DNA of 46,004 nt, from the NCBI GenBank assembly GCA_028693565.1, contig JAQUVE010000004.1, positions 1-46,004 of the forward strand. The letters run 5' to 3'. How positions within the stretch are numbered: position 1 is the stretch's first letter; each line of letters begins with the position of its first letter. Source of the stretch: Sulfurospirillaceae bacterium (lineage in GTDB: Bacteria > Campylobacterota > Campylobacteria > Campylobacterales > Sulfurospirillaceae). Below the pieces are notes generated by a model. It was given only the letters and a program-made list of their open reading frames with translations. It did no database searches and was not told the DNA's origin. Positions 19,636-29,170 of the stretch are shown piece after piece. A program made the position numbers and the translations under genes.

Positions 19636-21304
19636 CTAATCTCTCTCGATGGCGGGCTATCTCTTTATCGCTCCATACACCATAAGGATCACGATAGGCT
19701 ACACCTTCCATCTTTTCTTCTTTCTTCATTGAATGTTTTGCGACCAACCCGACAATATCCGTTTTTTCAATGATAACCTCTTCCACACAAAAACCTGCTT
19801 CAAGAAATGCTACATATACTGAGCGAAAAGAAGTTGAACAAATCAACACACCTTCTGGTTTGAGTAAGCAATAAAGCTTTTTTAAAAAATCCACGCTGAT
19901 TAAGGATGGATTATTACTCTCTAAAAAAGGATCTAGAAAAATGATATCAAACTGCTCATCTAAAAAAGTAATCGCGTAACGCGCATCAGCATTTAAAAGC
20001 TCTATTTTGACTTTAGCTTCATGAAAAATTCCTTTTTCATATAAATTTTTAAGCATTTTTACATGTAAAGGATCAGAAATGACTTGTGCGCTTTGTGCAA
20101 GTAGCATAAGATCATGTTCTATTGCACTAATATGTAAGGTGTAATGCTCCAACGTGCGTGCCTCATGAGATGCAGCAAAGCTATTATACCCCATGCCAAA
20201 ACCAATATCTAAAAGCCTTATATTTGACTTCTCAAGGCGCTTAATAAGAGACGATTTTAAGATAAATAATTGCCTTGCTTGTACTAAAGCTCCTGATTTA
20301 GGATGATAATAATCACTGTATTCTGAATTAAAAAAAGTCGTACTACCATCTTTTAATAGTATTTTTTGTCGCATTTCATTATTTTTTAGTTTTTTCAGTT
20401 CATATAAATCGCCTTGTGCTACTCCTCGTAAACGCATCGTTTTTACGAGGTAAGCACTGAAACTATTTTTATCCATATGCCAGTGTGGTGCTATTAAATC
20501 TTTACGTGGAGTGTCAGTTGCTAAACGTAAAATCGGTATTGTCGCAGGAATACGCCGCAATAAGTGTATCAATACCTCAGCATACTCATACTCACTTAAA
20601 GTATGAAAAGGTGTGGTAGCATAATGTTGCGCTAGAACAGTTTGTTGGATAATATGCAAATTATGAAACTTCAAACCATCAATGCCAAGTTGCACTAAGG
20701 CATCTACACTCTCTTGCCAGTGCGTCAATGTCTCATTCGGAAAGCCTACTATCAAATGAGCATAAACTTTAAAATTACGTGCATGTAATCTTTTAATCGC
20801 CTCTTGAGACGCGTGAGCATTATGCCCGCGATGAATCCATTCAAGTGTTGCATCATGCATACTTTGAATACCTAATTCGATACAAACATCTACTGTTTTA
20901 TTGAGCTCTTGCAAATAATCTAAGGTCTCTTCACTTAAACAATCAGGCCTTGTACCAATATGTATTGCTTTAAATGGATATATTGTTAGTAATTTTTCAT
21001 AGACTTTTTGTTGTTTTTTTAATGAAGAAAATGTCCCAGTATATGCTTGAATATAAAGAGCAAATGCTTTTGCATGGTAGCGTTTTCGCGCGAAAGCAAT
21101 AGCGTATTCTATCTGCTCTTCTAGACTTTTAGCATCTTTAGTCTGAGCTGCTCGCGCACCATCTTCGGGGCAAAAGGTACACCCACCCCTACCGTTAACA
21201 TCTCTATTGGGACATCCAAAGTTTAAATCCACGGGAATACTATACAGCGCTTCACCATAGTGTTTGAGCATATAATTTTTATACGTTGAAAAAGGGAGAT
21301 GCAT
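19625..21304 (-). CDS. Fusion of TIGR01212 radical SAM protein and MnmC-type methyltransferase
   Basis: 559 residues with two enzymes in one chain. Residues 1 to about 310 are a YhcC/YtqA-type (TIGR01212) radical SAM protein: cluster cysteines C31, C42 and C45 (NFGCPNR, GGCTFC), then IQAYTGTFS, IGTRPDCLS, ELGIQSMHD and IVGFPNET. Residues about 318-559 are a DUF752/MnmC-type methyltransferase: KDGSTTFFNSEYSDYYHPKSG, SAM motif LLDIGFGMGYNSF (364-376), FLDPF near 457-461, and the terminal YRDPYGVWSDKEI. MnmC's methyltransferase completes mnm5(s2)U at the tRNA wobble position, so the radical SAM half may supply the preceding step (inference). It overlaps the ygbA-like stop by TAATG. Confidence 0.9.
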   Translation of the reverse strand: MHLPFSTYKNYMLKHYGEALYSIPVDLNFGCPNRDVNGRGGCTFCPEDGARAAQTKDAKSLEEQIEYAIAFARKRYHAKAFALYIQAYTGTFSSLKKQQKVYEKLLTIYPFKAIHIGTRPDCLSEETLDYLQELNKTVDVCIELGIQSMHDATLEWIHRGHNAHASQEAIKRLHARNFKVYAHLIVGFPNETLTHWQESVDALVQLGIDGLKFHNLHIIQQTVLAQHYATTPFHTLSEYEYAEVLIHLLRRIPATIPILRLATDTPRKDLIAPHWHMDKNSFSAYLVKTMRLRGVAQGDLYELKKLKNNEMRQKILLKDGSTTFFNSEYSDYYHPKSGALVQARQLFILKSSLIKRLEKSNIRLLDIGFGMGYNSFAASHEARTLEHYTLHISAIEHDLMLLAQSAQVISDPLHVKMLKNLYEKGIFHEAKVKIELLNADARYAITFLDEQFDIIFLDPFLESNNPSLISVDFLKKLYCLLKPEGVLICSTSFRSVYVAFLEAGFCVEEVIIEKTDIVGLVAKHSMKKEEKMEGVAYRDPYGVWSDKEIARHRERLVKN

Positions 21305-21621
21305 TATTTCGAAAAAAACTTCCGCATCTTAGTAAGTCCCAATTGCATGCCGCTATACATCATAATTTTAGCCATTTTTTTCCACATACTTCGTTCATAG
21401 CAAGGTTTTGGGCATTTGCGACAACTAGGCTTTGGCTCATGAGGACAAGCGATTAAACGTTCATGTGCATAATGCAATAAGGCTTTGCACTCTTCACATA
21501 AATGATACTCTTCTACAAGAGAGCCTATTTCTTTGGTTTTATCGTGATGCTTTCGCTCACAATAAAGTCCTATAAAACGGTGTAAAATATGCATATTTTC
21601 ATGGAGTTTTTCTGTCGTCAT
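21304..21621 (-). CDS. ygbA: YgbA-like nitrous oxide-stimulated promoter family protein
   Basis: A 105-residue cysteine-rich protein of the family named for its N-oxide-induced promoter (PF11756, from memory). Conserved cysteines: YCERKH, CEECKALLHYAHERL, CPHEPKPSCRKCPKPCYE, then a basic C-terminus with MMYSGMQLG. The cysteines suggest a metal or Fe-S site. In E. coli ygbA belongs to the NsrR nitric-oxide regulon and aids growth under nitrosative stress. Here its stop overlaps the start of the tRNA-modification-like fusion, so the two are co-translated. NnrS is encoded 1 kb away. Confidence 0.83.
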   Translation of the reverse strand: MTTEKLHENMHILHRFIGLYCERKHHDKTKEIGSLVEEYHLCEECKALLHYAHERLIACPHEPKPSCRKCPKPCYERSMWKKMAKIMMYSGMQLGLTKMRKFFSK

Positions 21622-21698
21622 ACGATTTCTTTTTAATTAAGTTTAGTAAATTTTACTCTTTTTGATGTTTAGAAAGAATGAAGTGGGAAAAAAAGAAG

Positions 21699-21723
21699 CA
21701 GAAGAAGAGAAACTCTTCTTCTG
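21699..21723 (-). terminator. Rho-independent terminator of the cold-shock gene
   Basis: Perfect 11-bp stem (21699-21709 with 21713-21723) with a three-base loop, followed on the minus strand by CTTCTTTTTTT. It begins just after the cold-shock stop codon. Confidence 0.9.
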
Positions 21724-21729
21724 TAGAAA

Positions 21730-21945
21730 TTATAGCGCTGTTACGTTCTCAGCTTGTGGACCTTTTTGTCCTTCGCCTAGTTCATAAGTAACTTTTTGGC
21801 CTTCGTTCAAAGAAACACGACCATAACCTGTTTTGTTGATTTGACGAAAGTGTACGAATACATCTTTACTACCATCATTTGGTTGAATAAATCCAAAACC
21901 TTTTTCGCTGTTGAACCATTTAACGGTTCCTTCCAATAGTGCCAT
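21730..21945 (-). CDS. cspA: Cold-shock protein (CspA family)
   Basis: A 71-residue single-domain OB-fold RNA/ssDNA-binding protein. RNP1 (KGFGFIQP) and RNP2 (DVFVHFRQI) are intact, and the frame opens [13 protein letters not shown]. It should melt RNA structure at low temperature or in general growth. Monocistronic, with ribosome-binding site AGGAGC six bases before the ATG and a terminator directly downstream. The 5' leader can form two competing hairpins (separate entry). Confidence 0.96.
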   Translation of the reverse strand: MALLEGTVKWFNSEKGFGFIQPNDGSKDVFVHFRQINKTGYGRVSLNEGQKVTYELGEGQKGPQAENVTAL

Positions 21946-21950
21946 AAAAT

Positions 21951-21986
21951 GCTCCTGTGTAAAATTACACTTTATTGCTAAAGTGT
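21951..21986 (-). promoter_or_regulatory. Cold-shock leader with two mutually exclusive hairpins next to the ribosome-binding site
   Basis: Minus-strand RNA: ACACTTTA (21979-21986) can pair with TAAAGTGT (21967-21974), or GTGTA from that same arm (21966-21970) can pair with TACAC (21957-21961), directly against AGGAGC (21951-21956). Both use bases 21967-21970, so only one can form. Hand pairing only. Confidence 0.45.
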
Positions 21987-22142
21987 GGTCGAAAATATAA
22001 AATTGAGTATTTTGGAGTATTTTAGACAGCTAACTTGAAGGTTGACGTATAAAAAAACTACCAAAGATGAACTCTAACCTCATCTTTCTGAATAGGCAGT
22101 TTACCTTAATTTTTTAAATAAAGCAACTCTTTTAAACTTTGC

Positions 22143-22148
22143 TATAAT
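22143..22148 (+). promoter_or_regulatory. -10 element of the DUF309 gene
   Basis: Perfect TATAAT in GCTATAATATTTTTTG, 28 bases before the ATG, with AAGGATAT as ribosome-binding site. The rest of the 231-base gap to the cold-shock gene shows only an 8-bp inverted repeat at 22063-22087. Confidence 0.6.
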
Positions 22149-22176
22149 ATTTTTTGATAAAAGCCAAGGATATGTT

Positions 22177-22491
22177 ATGAAAGCCATTGAAAAATTTCTA
22201 AAAGTTGTTGCAAATAACGAATTTGTAGAGGGACATGAAGTCTTAGAAGAGCAATGGCATCTTTATAAAAAATGCCATGATAAAGAGAATGAAAGCAAAA
22301 TTCTTAAAGGTCTTATCAATGCTTCAACCGCATTAGCATTAGCAACAAAGGGAAAATCTGAAGGGGCAGCAAAAGTTTGGCTCACTTTTGAAAAATATCG
22401 TCCGCTTCTTCAAACAACAGCATGCGAAAACTTACCACTTTACAAAGAGGCAGAAACACTTTTAGATGCTAAAAAACATCTTTTTATGTAA
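22177..22491 (+). CDS. DUF309 domain protein
   Basis: A 104-residue all-helical protein with the DUF309 signature near its N-terminus (NEFVEGHEVLEEQW, the HE-x-x-E motif) and the ILKGLINASTALALATKG helix. His and Glu of this motif suggest a metal site; function is unknown in the family. It has its own promoter and ends two bases from the convergent nnrS stop. Confidence 0.87.
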   Translation: MKAIEKFLKVVANNEFVEGHEVLEEQWHLYKKCHDKENESKILKGLINASTALALATKGKSEGAAKVWLTFEKYRPLLQTTACENLPLYKEAETLLDAKKHLFM

Positions 22492-22493
22492 GC

Positions 22494-23711
22494 TTATACA
22501 ATTTTCTTTCCCCACATCAAAACGGGCCCATAATAAATACCCCAAGCGATAAATAAGATAAGCCACGCACTAATAGAAAGATCAAATGTCCATGCAGCAT
22601 TAATACTTAATCCGCTTGTAATAGAATACAAAACTCGAATAGCTAAAACAATTTGCGTTAAAACAAAAAGACCTACTGTGAAGCGATTGGCACGTGGAGG
22701 TTGACTTGAATGGCCTAGTGTCACACGTGTTCCAAATCCAATAAAAATAGTATTTAAAAACCCTAAGGCTAAAAGATGCGTATCAAGAGAAATAAAAGAA
22801 ACATCAAAATAAAGTTCACAACTTTTACCTATGGCCCCAAAAATAAGCCCCAAAGGTAACCAAAATAAGGCAAGATGCAAAATACTTAAAATCGCAGGTG
22901 AATTTTTCAATGGCAATTCCCATCGTAATAACTCTTTAAGAATGAAAAGACCCAATACGATATCAATCATAATTTCAAGCCATTCGAGTATCATAATAAT
23001 GGCTAATGCTTTCATCATAAACAAAGTAAAAACGATAGGAATTAATTTTGGTATTTTGTGAATTTGCACGTGTGAGAAGAAAGGAACCATGCGAAGTGCT
23101 ATCACTGTCGTTAAAAATATGGCATAGAGATAAAATCCAGTAGCATAAGCAATATCGTACCAATAAAATGGCTCTGTATAAGCATCAATAACAAATCCAA
23201 GCGCAAAAACACTATGTGCTAAAAGTCCAAATCCATAGGCTACTAAAATCCAAAAAGGATCTTTTTTAATATGGGACTTACCATGTTTATACATTTGGTA
23301 AAGCTGATAAAATGCACTTCCATGCAGGAGCAACAAAACACCAACGGAACAAAATAAAAGATCTTCGGATAAAAATAGACCTAGGACTACACCCAATGCG
23401 CCAAGTTCATATAAGAAAAATGTACGTAAGTAAAACTTTTTTGAAACCCCTAAACTCGCACAAAATCGAGGAAATGTTGTCAATAAAAAACCTAAAAAGA
23501 ACTGGCTAAAGACAATAAATACCAGCGAATATATATGAAAATAGATTGGACTAATCATTAAAGAAATCGTACCCTTAAAACCTAACATAAAAATAACCAT
23601 AGTGACAATGGCCCATATCACACCTAAAACAAAAAAAGGCTGGTGAGGTTGTGAAAGAAAATAGTTCTCTTGAGGTTTTTTTAATGGAGGTTGTGTGGTA
23701 AATTGCTGCAT
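22494..23711 (-). CDS. nnrS: NnrS family membrane protein
   Basis: A 405-residue protein with about 12 transmembrane segments. Family wording: HQPFFVLGVIWAIVTMVIF, LVFIVFSQFFLGFLLTTFPRFC, IALRMVPFFSH and GTRVTLGHSSQ. NnrS is a haem- and copper-containing inner-membrane protein that protects against nitric oxide and metal-nitrosyl stress in denitrifiers (family knowledge). It is the last gene of the nrnA-ribD operon, 12 bases after the TauE/SafE-type gene. The nearby YgbA-like protein supports a nitrosative-stress theme. Confidence 0.9.
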   Translation of the reverse strand: MQQFTTQPPLKKPQENYFLSQPHQPFFVLGVIWAIVTMVIFMLGFKGTISLMISPIYFHIYSLVFIVFSQFFLGFLLTTFPRFCASLGVSKKFYLRTFFLYELGALGVVLGLFLSEDLLFCSVGVLLLLHGSAFYQLYQMYKHGKSHIKKDPFWILVAYGFGLLAHSVFALGFVIDAYTEPFYWYDIAYATGFYLYAIFLTTVIALRMVPFFSHVQIHKIPKLIPIVFTLFMMKALAIIMILEWLEIMIDIVLGLFILKELLRWELPLKNSPAILSILHLALFWLPLGLIFGAIGKSCELYFDVSFISLDTHLLALGFLNTIFIGFGTRVTLGHSSQPPRANRFTVGLFVLTQIVLAIRVLYSITSGLSINAAWTFDLSISAWLILFIAWGIYYGPVLMWGKKIV

Positions 23712-23723
23712 TACAATTCCTTC

Positions 23724-24470
23724 TTAATGGCTGTAAAATGTTGTATATATTAAATAGATAGATAAAAACCAAAGCGAGATATTTAAAAGTTTTTTGTAGA
23801 GTTCTTCATCAATTTTATCCTGAATTCTACTACCAATATTAAATCCTATGACAGCGATGAGTGTGAGTGGTAAAATAGCTAATAAACTGTCTGCTGTAAA
23901 ACTACCATGATAGCCGAAAATAAAAATTTGAAGTGATTTATTGGTAATGAAACAAAGATTCATAACCCCAATAGCACGCTTTTTTTCCAATTTTAGCTCA
24001 ATGATTAAAATCAGCAACACCGGTATCATAATATTGACGATTCCACCTACAATACCACTTGCAAATCCCAATATAAGTGTCACAGCAAAGGTATGATGTT
24101 CCATATAGGGCGTTAAAGAGATTTTAAAACGCTCCTTATTAAGGTACATCAAAATAACAAATGCTAAAATCAACTTATAGTAATTATTGTAATAGGCCAC
24201 TAAAATATGTGTTCCAATTAAGCTTCCAACCATAACCGATATAATCAGTACTTTATACGCTTTGAATATCTGGATAAATGAGTTATTACGATTAATGCTC
24301 GTACTATTAACAACTAACGTAGGAATAAGTGTGTATAAAACAGCGCGTTTAAGATCCATAAAAGTTGCTAGTAGCGGTGTTGCTATCATTGGAAAGCCGA
24401 AACCTACAACGCCATGAACTATGCCAGAACAAAGGACGATTATTACTTCCCATAAAAAATAGTTATCCAT
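23724..24470 (-). CDS. TauE/SafE family permease
   Basis: A 248-residue membrane protein with about eight hydrophobic segments and the repeated half-motifs GIVHGVVGFGFPMIATPLLA (first half) and GFASGIVGGIVNIMIPVLL (second half) that define the TauE/SafE (DUF81) family. Members export sulfite, sulfoacetate or similar organic anions; substrate here is unknown. It overlaps the end of ribD by 8 bases and precedes nnrS. TauE permeases and NnrS occur together in several bacteria, but no mechanism is known to me. Confidence 0.87.
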   Translation of the reverse strand: MDNYFLWEVIIVLCSGIVHGVVGFGFPMIATPLLATFMDLKRAVLYTLIPTLVVNSTSINRNNSFIQIFKAYKVLIISVMVGSLIGTHILVAYYNNYYKLILAFVILMYLNKERFKISLTPYMEHHTFAVTLILGFASGIVGGIVNIMIPVLLILIIELKLEKKRAIGVMNLCFITNKSLQIFIFGYHGSFTADSLLAILPLTLIAVIGFNIGSRIQDKIDEELYKKLLNISLWFLSIYLIYTTFYSH

Positions 24471-25479
24471 GTATTACTTTTCGGTACCAACTCATTGTAT
24501 CTTGCCCCATAGGCATTGAAAAGACTTTTTCCATTTTTGGTAAAGTAAGCGCTACACCCTCTTTCTCATGAGGTGATTGAAAGATAAGATACCACTCTAT
24601 CATTGGGCTTAATGCATCTAACATGCCTTGCCCTCCTTCTACCATAACATTACGATATTGTTGAACCTTATTCAATGAATTTTCAACCCATACAGTTCTA
24701 TTACAAACACTAAATAGAGGAATTGTAGTATCAAAATTTTTTTGATTTGAATAAATTAAAATATCGGGCGCTTTTCCATCACATAAGCGAGCATCTAAAG
24801 TTGGCCTATCTATACGTACTGTATTTCCCCCAATGACTAATAAATCACATACATTACGCAAAGCGTGTACCCTTATATGTGAAGCTTCACAGCTGATACG
24901 TCCACCGGTAACTACTCCGTTACGGCTCATAGCGAGTTTGAAAAAAATAAAAGGTTGATGTGCTTGCCATGTTAAAAAAGGTTTTAAGAGCATATCACAC
25001 TCTTCTTTCAAACAACCCCACTCAACATTCACGCCATTTTGTTGTAAGAATACCCCTCCACCACTTGCTTTAAGACTTTCATCTTTTGAACCAATCACCA
25101 CTCGTTTTAACCCAAGTGTATGAATCAATTGAGAACAAGGTGGTGTTTTACCATAATGATGACAAGGTTCAAGCGTGACGTGTAAAGAAAGGTTATGAAA
25201 AAGATTGTTGTGATGTATCTGTAAAAAGTGATGTATCTGCTCTGAAGTTTGACATGCTAAGATACTTTTATCATTACTTAAGGCAATATAAGCAATTTTT
25301 AACGCTTCCACCTCTGCATGCGGTTGCCCTGAAGCATGGTGAGCACCCAACCCCACTATTTTACCACATGGATCACTCACAACCGCACCAACAGCTGGAT
25401 TTGGATAGCATAAGCCTTGATACTCCCACGCACTTTGAAGTGCAAGGTGCATCAAAGCTTCATCGGCTGGAACTACCAT
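24463..25479 (-). CDS. ribD: Bifunctional riboflavin biosynthesis protein RibD
   Basis: 338 residues with the deaminase (about 1-150) and reductase (about 155-338) domains of riboflavin synthesis. Deaminase zinc site: HAEVEAL plus TLEPCHHYGKTPPC. Reductase marks: RISCEASHIRVHALRNVCDLLVIGGNTV and MVEGGQGMLDA. The deaminase is split by an unusual insert of about 25 residues between HAEVEAL and HVTLEPC (SEQIHHFLQIHHNNLFHNL). No FMN riboswitch precedes this copy; it is embedded in the infB operon, overlapping rimP by 7 bases. RibB at 7 kb does have the riboswitch. Confidence 0.93.
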   Translation of the reverse strand: MVVPADEALMHLALQSAWEYQGLCYPNPAVGAVVSDPCGKIVGLGAHHASGQPHAEVEALKIAYIALSNDKSILACQTSEQIHHFLQIHHNNLFHNLSLHVTLEPCHHYGKTPPCSQLIHTLGLKRVVIGSKDESLKASGGGVFLQQNGVNVEWGCLKEECDMLLKPFLTWQAHQPFIFFKLAMSRNGVVTGGRISCEASHIRVHALRNVCDLLVIGGNTVRIDRPTLDARLCDGKAPDILIYSNQKNFDTTIPLFSVCNRTVWVENSLNKVQQYRNVMVEGGQGMLDALSPMIEWYLIFQSPHEKEGVALTLPKMEKVFSMPMGQDTMSWYRKVIHG

Positions 25480-25904
25480 TCAAAATAAGTTCTTGCTTTA
25501 TCAATATCGCTAAGAGAAATCGTTACTTTTTCTTGATTATCAAGGATAAGGCTTAGTGTATTATTGCTAAAAGCATCTAATATACCTATCATTTTTTCTT
25601 TATTATTAAGTTTGATTTTGACTTTTTCACCCACAGAAAAAAGATAGTGTTCCGGTTTCGTAAGCTTTCGTTCAATGCCTGGAGAGCTGACTTCAAAAAA
25701 ATACTCTCCATCAAGAGGAGGCTCAAGATCAAAAATAGGTGATAATATTTTACTGACTTCTTGACATTTATCAAGAGTTATACCCTCTTTTGACATTATG
25801 TAAAGTCTAAAAATTTTTTTATCAAATTCTGTTGCAATCTCTGTATCATAAAGGCTTACACCACACTCTTCTAAAATTTTTATTAATGTTTCATGATTCA
25901 TCAT
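25473..25904 (-). CDS. rimP: Ribosome maturation factor RimP
   Basis: 143 residues, two-domain RimP (DUF150). Typical segments: LYDTEIATEFDKKIFRLYI, GITLDKCQEVSKILSPIFDLE, YFFEVSSPGIERKLTKPEHY and the C-terminal SH3-like strands IGILDAFSNNTLSLIL. It assists 30S subunit assembly. Order infB-rbfA-rimP, with overlaps at both ends, is conserved in Campylobacterota. Confidence 0.94.
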   Translation of the reverse strand: MMNHETLIKILEECGVSLYDTEIATEFDKKIFRLYIMSKEGITLDKCQEVSKILSPIFDLEPPLDGEYFFEVSSPGIERKLTKPEHYLFSVGEKVKIKLNNKEKMIGILDAFSNNTLSLILDNQEKVTISLSDIDKARTYFEW

Positions 25905-26274
25905 GGACTTTTTTACCTCTTTTTAACTCTTCTTCTACTTTGGCGAAAAGAGTATCAATTTTATTTTGTTTTTCCAAAGTATCATCAAATTCAAACTTAA
26001 AATTTGGACATCGAAACCATCCTTCTGTTTGCATACAATGGTTTTGAATATGCCTTTTCACTTTATCAAGGTGAGAGAGTATATAAGCTCTCTCTTTCTC
26101 ATCAAACATCATTTTATCAAGATAAACTGTTGCGTCATATTTTCCACGACTACAAACAACTTCAGTCACACATAAACCTCTTAGCATTTCATCACTTAAT
26201 GTGGAAAGTGCTTCAGGGATTAACTCCCTTAACACACTTTGTGTGCGTTGTATCTTTATACTTTTATCTATCAT
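25891..26274 (-). CDS. rbfA: 30S ribosome-binding factor RbfA
   Basis: 127 residues with the KH-fold RbfA core: [39 protein letters not shown] and [26 protein letters not shown]. The usual AxG-type turn is replaced by SRGKYD. It binds the 16S rRNA 5' end during 30S maturation, especially in the cold. Overlaps infB by 4 bases and rimP by 14. Confidence 0.92.
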   Translation of the reverse strand: MIDKSIKIQRTQSVLRELIPEALSTLSDEMLRGLCVTEVVCSRGKYDATVYLDKMMFDEKERAYILSHLDKVKRHIQNHCMQTEGWFRCPNFKFEFDDTLEKQNKIDTLFAKVEEELKRGKKVHDES

Positions 26275-28892
26275 AGTTTTGCTTTTTCTTGAACCTCTTT
26301 AAAGCTTTCGATATAATCGCCCTCTTTCATTTCGCTAAAGCCTTCTATCCCGACACCACATTCATATCCCTTCGTAACCTCTTTAACATCATCTTTAAAA
26401 CGTTTCAAAGAAGATACAACACCTTCATAAACAATGATACCATCACGTATAACTCTGATTTTTACACCACGGTTAATCGTACCATCGGTTACAATACACC
26501 CTGCGATATGACCCAATTTTGGAACAGAGAATACTTCACGAACCAATGCTTGACCGATATTTTCTTCTCTCATCACTGGAGCCATCATACCTGTTACTAA
26601 TCCTGTCACATCATCAATTAAATCATAAATAATATTATAGGTTTTAATCTCTACACCCATACTTCTTGCTTTTTCTTTCACAATTCCTGTTGGGCGTACA
26701 TGAAATCCGAGAATAACGCAGTTTGAACTAGCACCTGCAAGAGCCACATCACTTTCTGTAATACCGCCAATACCTGCACTGATAATATTGACTTTCGTCT
26801 CTGAATTTCTAATTTTCTCTAAGCTACCTTTGATCGCTTCAAGACTCCCTTGAACGTCTGCTTTAATAATGACAGGCAATGTTTTCAATGCACCTTCTGC
26901 AATCATCTCACTTAAATCATCTAAACTTACTTTTGTTGTTTTTGAAAGCTCTTTTTGGCGGAGGTATTCAGCTTTTTTCTTAGCATATTCGCGTGCTATT
27001 TTATCTGTTTTTACGCTGACTAAAGTCTCACCAGCGCCTGGTACTTCACTCAGTCCTAAAACAACAACAGGCTCGCCTGGTTTTGCTTCTTTAATAATTT
27101 TTCCCATATCATCTAAAAGTGCTTTTACTTTACCAAAAGCAACCCCTGCAACAACAATATCACCTACTTTAATAGTACCATCTTGAACAACAATAGTGGC
27201 TACTGGACCTCTTCCTTTTTCAAGAGAGCTTTCAATAACCGTTGCTTTAACATCCCGACTAGGATCAGCTTTAAGTTCCAACAAATCCGCTTGTATTAAA
27301 ATTGTTTCCAATAAATCTTCAATTCCCATACCTGTTTTTGCCGATACATGAACAAATTCATGTTCACCACCCCATTCGACAGGCGTCAATCCCATTTCAG
27401 CAAGTTGTGCTTTCACTAAATCTGGATTTGCAGCTTCTTTGTCCATTTTATTTACCGCAATCACAATAGGAACACCTGCTGCTTTAGCATGCTCTACCGC
27501 TTCTTTAGTTTGTGGCTTAACACCATCATCTGCTGCTACAACAACAATGACGATGTCTGTGACTTTGGCACCACGAGAACGCATCTCAGTAAAAGCTTCA
27601 TGGCCTGGGGTATCGATAAAAGTAATATTTCTACCATTTTTTTCGACCATATAAGCACCAACATGCTGAGTGATTCCACCCGCTTCACCTGCGGCTACTT
27701 TAGCACTACGTATATAATCAAGCAATGATGTTTTACCATGATCAACGTGTCCCATAATGGTAATTACAGGTGCTCGTTCAACTAATGTTGTGCTTTCTAA
27801 ATCTTCTTCTTCATCATATGCTTTTACATAATCAAACGCATCTTGGTCATTGACTGTTGTCACAGCTACGCCAAATGTTTCAGCTAAAATCTCAATTGAA
27901 TCTTTATCTAAAAAATCATTTTTGGTAAACATAACACCAAGTGCAAAAAGCTCTTTGATGATTTCACTGGCTGGTTTATTGATTTTTTCGGCAAATTCAT
28001 AAACTCTGATTTCTTCAGGAATTTCAATTGCATCAATCGCTACATTTTCAATCGCTGCGGTTGGGCGTCTTCGTTTACGTCTACCTTGTCGCTGAATTCC
28101 TTGCATTACAAAATTTGTTTTTTTAGTCGTGCGAATTTGACTTGGGTCTATTTGCTTTTTCTTTCTATCTTCCGCAATCGCTAATCCCATATTCAAATCC
28201 GGGAGTACAATAACATCTTCATCATCCGAATCAATACTAATATCAGCCATTTCAATGTTAATACCAAGATCAAGCTTTTCAGCTGAATGTTTCTTTTCAG
28301 CAGGAGCTTTTTTAATTTTTTTCTTTTTCTTAGCCATTTCAGCTTGCGAAGTAAATACAGATTCTATTGGTTTTGATTTATCATTTGAGCTAAAGAGAGA
28401 ACTTACACTTGGTGCAACAGCTTCAACTTCTCGCTCTTTTATTTCTGGTCTTTTTTTCTTAACGATCACCAAACCTCTACGTTTTTGAACGTTTGTGGAA
28501 TCAGCTTTATCCAATATTTCATCTTCAGTTTCCGAATCAATGACTGCTAACTTTTCTTTTACTGACCCTATAGGTTGCTCTTGTTCTTTCTCTTTTTCTT
28601 TCAAAGTCTTTGTTTTAGGAACAATAACACTAGCCTCTTTAACTGCTTCAATTTTTACAGTTTCAATAACTTGAACTTTTGGAACTTCAGGTGTTTTAAC
28701 GCTTGGAGTTGGTTTTACGTTTTGAATTGTCTCGCCTGTGAGAACATAGTTCATCAATTTTTCAGCATCTTCGGTATTCAGAGAACTTGACGCCGCTTTG
28801 ACATCTATTCCCATTTCTACTGCTCTTTCAATGACATCTTTACTTTTCATGCCAAGTTCTTTTGCTATCTCATTTATACGGACTTTATCCAT
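26271..28892 (-). CDS. infB: Translation initiation factor IF-2
   Basis: 873 residues from the chosen ATG. Order: IF2_N domain (1-50, [17 protein letters not shown]), a Lys/Glu-rich linker (about 60-340) with a second IF2_N-like segment ([17 protein letters not shown]), then the G domain with [26 protein letters not shown] and NKMDK, domains II-IV, ending in the fMet-tRNA-binding C2 domain. The frame is open 10 codons further upstream, but MDKVRINEI with AAGGAG ten bases ahead is the family start. It overlaps ylxR by 8 bases and rbfA by 4. Confidence 0.96.
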   Translation of the reverse strand: MDKVRINEIAKELGMKSKDVIERAVEMGIDVKAASSSLNTEDAEKLMNYVLTGETIQNVKPTPSVKTPEVPKVQVIETVKIEAVKEASVIVPKTKTLKEKEKEQEQPIGSVKEKLAVIDSETEDEILDKADSTNVQKRRGLVIVKKKRPEIKEREVEAVAPSVSSLFSSNDKSKPIESVFTSQAEMAKKKKKIKKAPAEKKHSAEKLDLGINIEMADISIDSDDEDVIVLPDLNMGLAIAEDRKKKQIDPSQIRTTKKTNFVMQGIQRQGRRKRRRPTAAIENVAIDAIEIPEEIRVYEFAEKINKPASEIIKELFALGVMFTKNDFLDKDSIEILAETFGVAVTTVNDQDAFDYVKAYDEEEDLESTTLVERAPVITIMGHVDHGKTSLLDYIRSAKVAAGEAGGITQHVGAYMVEKNGRNITFIDTPGHEAFTEMRSRGAKVTDIVIVVVAADDGVKPQTKEAVEHAKAAGVPIVIAVNKMDKEAANPDLVKAQLAEMGLTPVEWGGEHEFVHVSAKTGMGIEDLLETILIQADLLELKADPSRDVKATVIESSLEKGRGPVATIVVQDGTIKVGDIVVAGVAFGKVKALLDDMGKIIKEAKPGEPVVVLGLSEVPGAGETLVSVKTDKIAREYAKKKAEYLRQKELSKTTKVSLDDLSEMIAEGALKTLPVIIKADVQGSLEAIKGSLEKIRNSETKVNIISAGIGGITESDVALAGASSNCVILGFHVRPTGIVKEKARSMGVEIKTYNIIYDLIDDVTGLVTGMMAPVMREENIGQALVREVFSVPKLGHIAGCIVTDGTINRGVKIRVIRDGIIVYEGVVSSLKRFKDDVKEVTKGYECGVGIEGFSEMKEGDYIESFKEVQEKAKL

Positions 28893-29136
28893 TCGTACCA
28901 GTCTCCTTAAAAAGTTTCCCAAATTCCATCAAGTTTTTGTGATTTGTTTTGCATTTGTTATTTAATATTTTTATTAGCTTTTTTTCATTTTTCATAACGC
29001 ATGGTGTGCAGAGGTAAAAGCTTCTACCTATTTTCGTAAACGCAATAAGTTCTCCATTATTTACTTGTACTCTTTGCAACTTTTTTTGTAAAAATCGTTC
29101 TTTGCAAATAATGCACATGCGTATTGGATTGCTCAT
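28885..29136 (-). CDS. ylxR: YlxR (DUF448) RNA-binding family protein
   Basis: An 83-residue protein with MCIICKERF and LCTPCV cysteine pairs and the conserved GRSFYLC turn of DUF448. The family usually sits before infB, as here (8-base overlap), and is thought to bind RNA. Its middle is the usual short basic sheet ([12 protein letters not shown]). Confidence 0.85.
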   Translation of the reverse strand: MSNPIRMCIICKERFLQKKLQRVQVNNGELIAFTKIGRSFYLCTPCVMKNEKKLIKILNNKCKTNHKNLMEFGKLFKETGTNG

Positions 29137-29170
29137 TTTATTCCTGATTGTACCAAAATTTAACTGTCTT

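Noticed and set aside
22063-22087. 8-bp inverted repeat before the DUF309 gene
   Set aside because: Nine-base loop and no T-run on either strand; may be chance in A/T-rich DNA.
26289-26600. A 103-codon plus-strand frame inside infB
   Set aside because: Antisense to a conserved part of IF-2; no ribosome-binding site.
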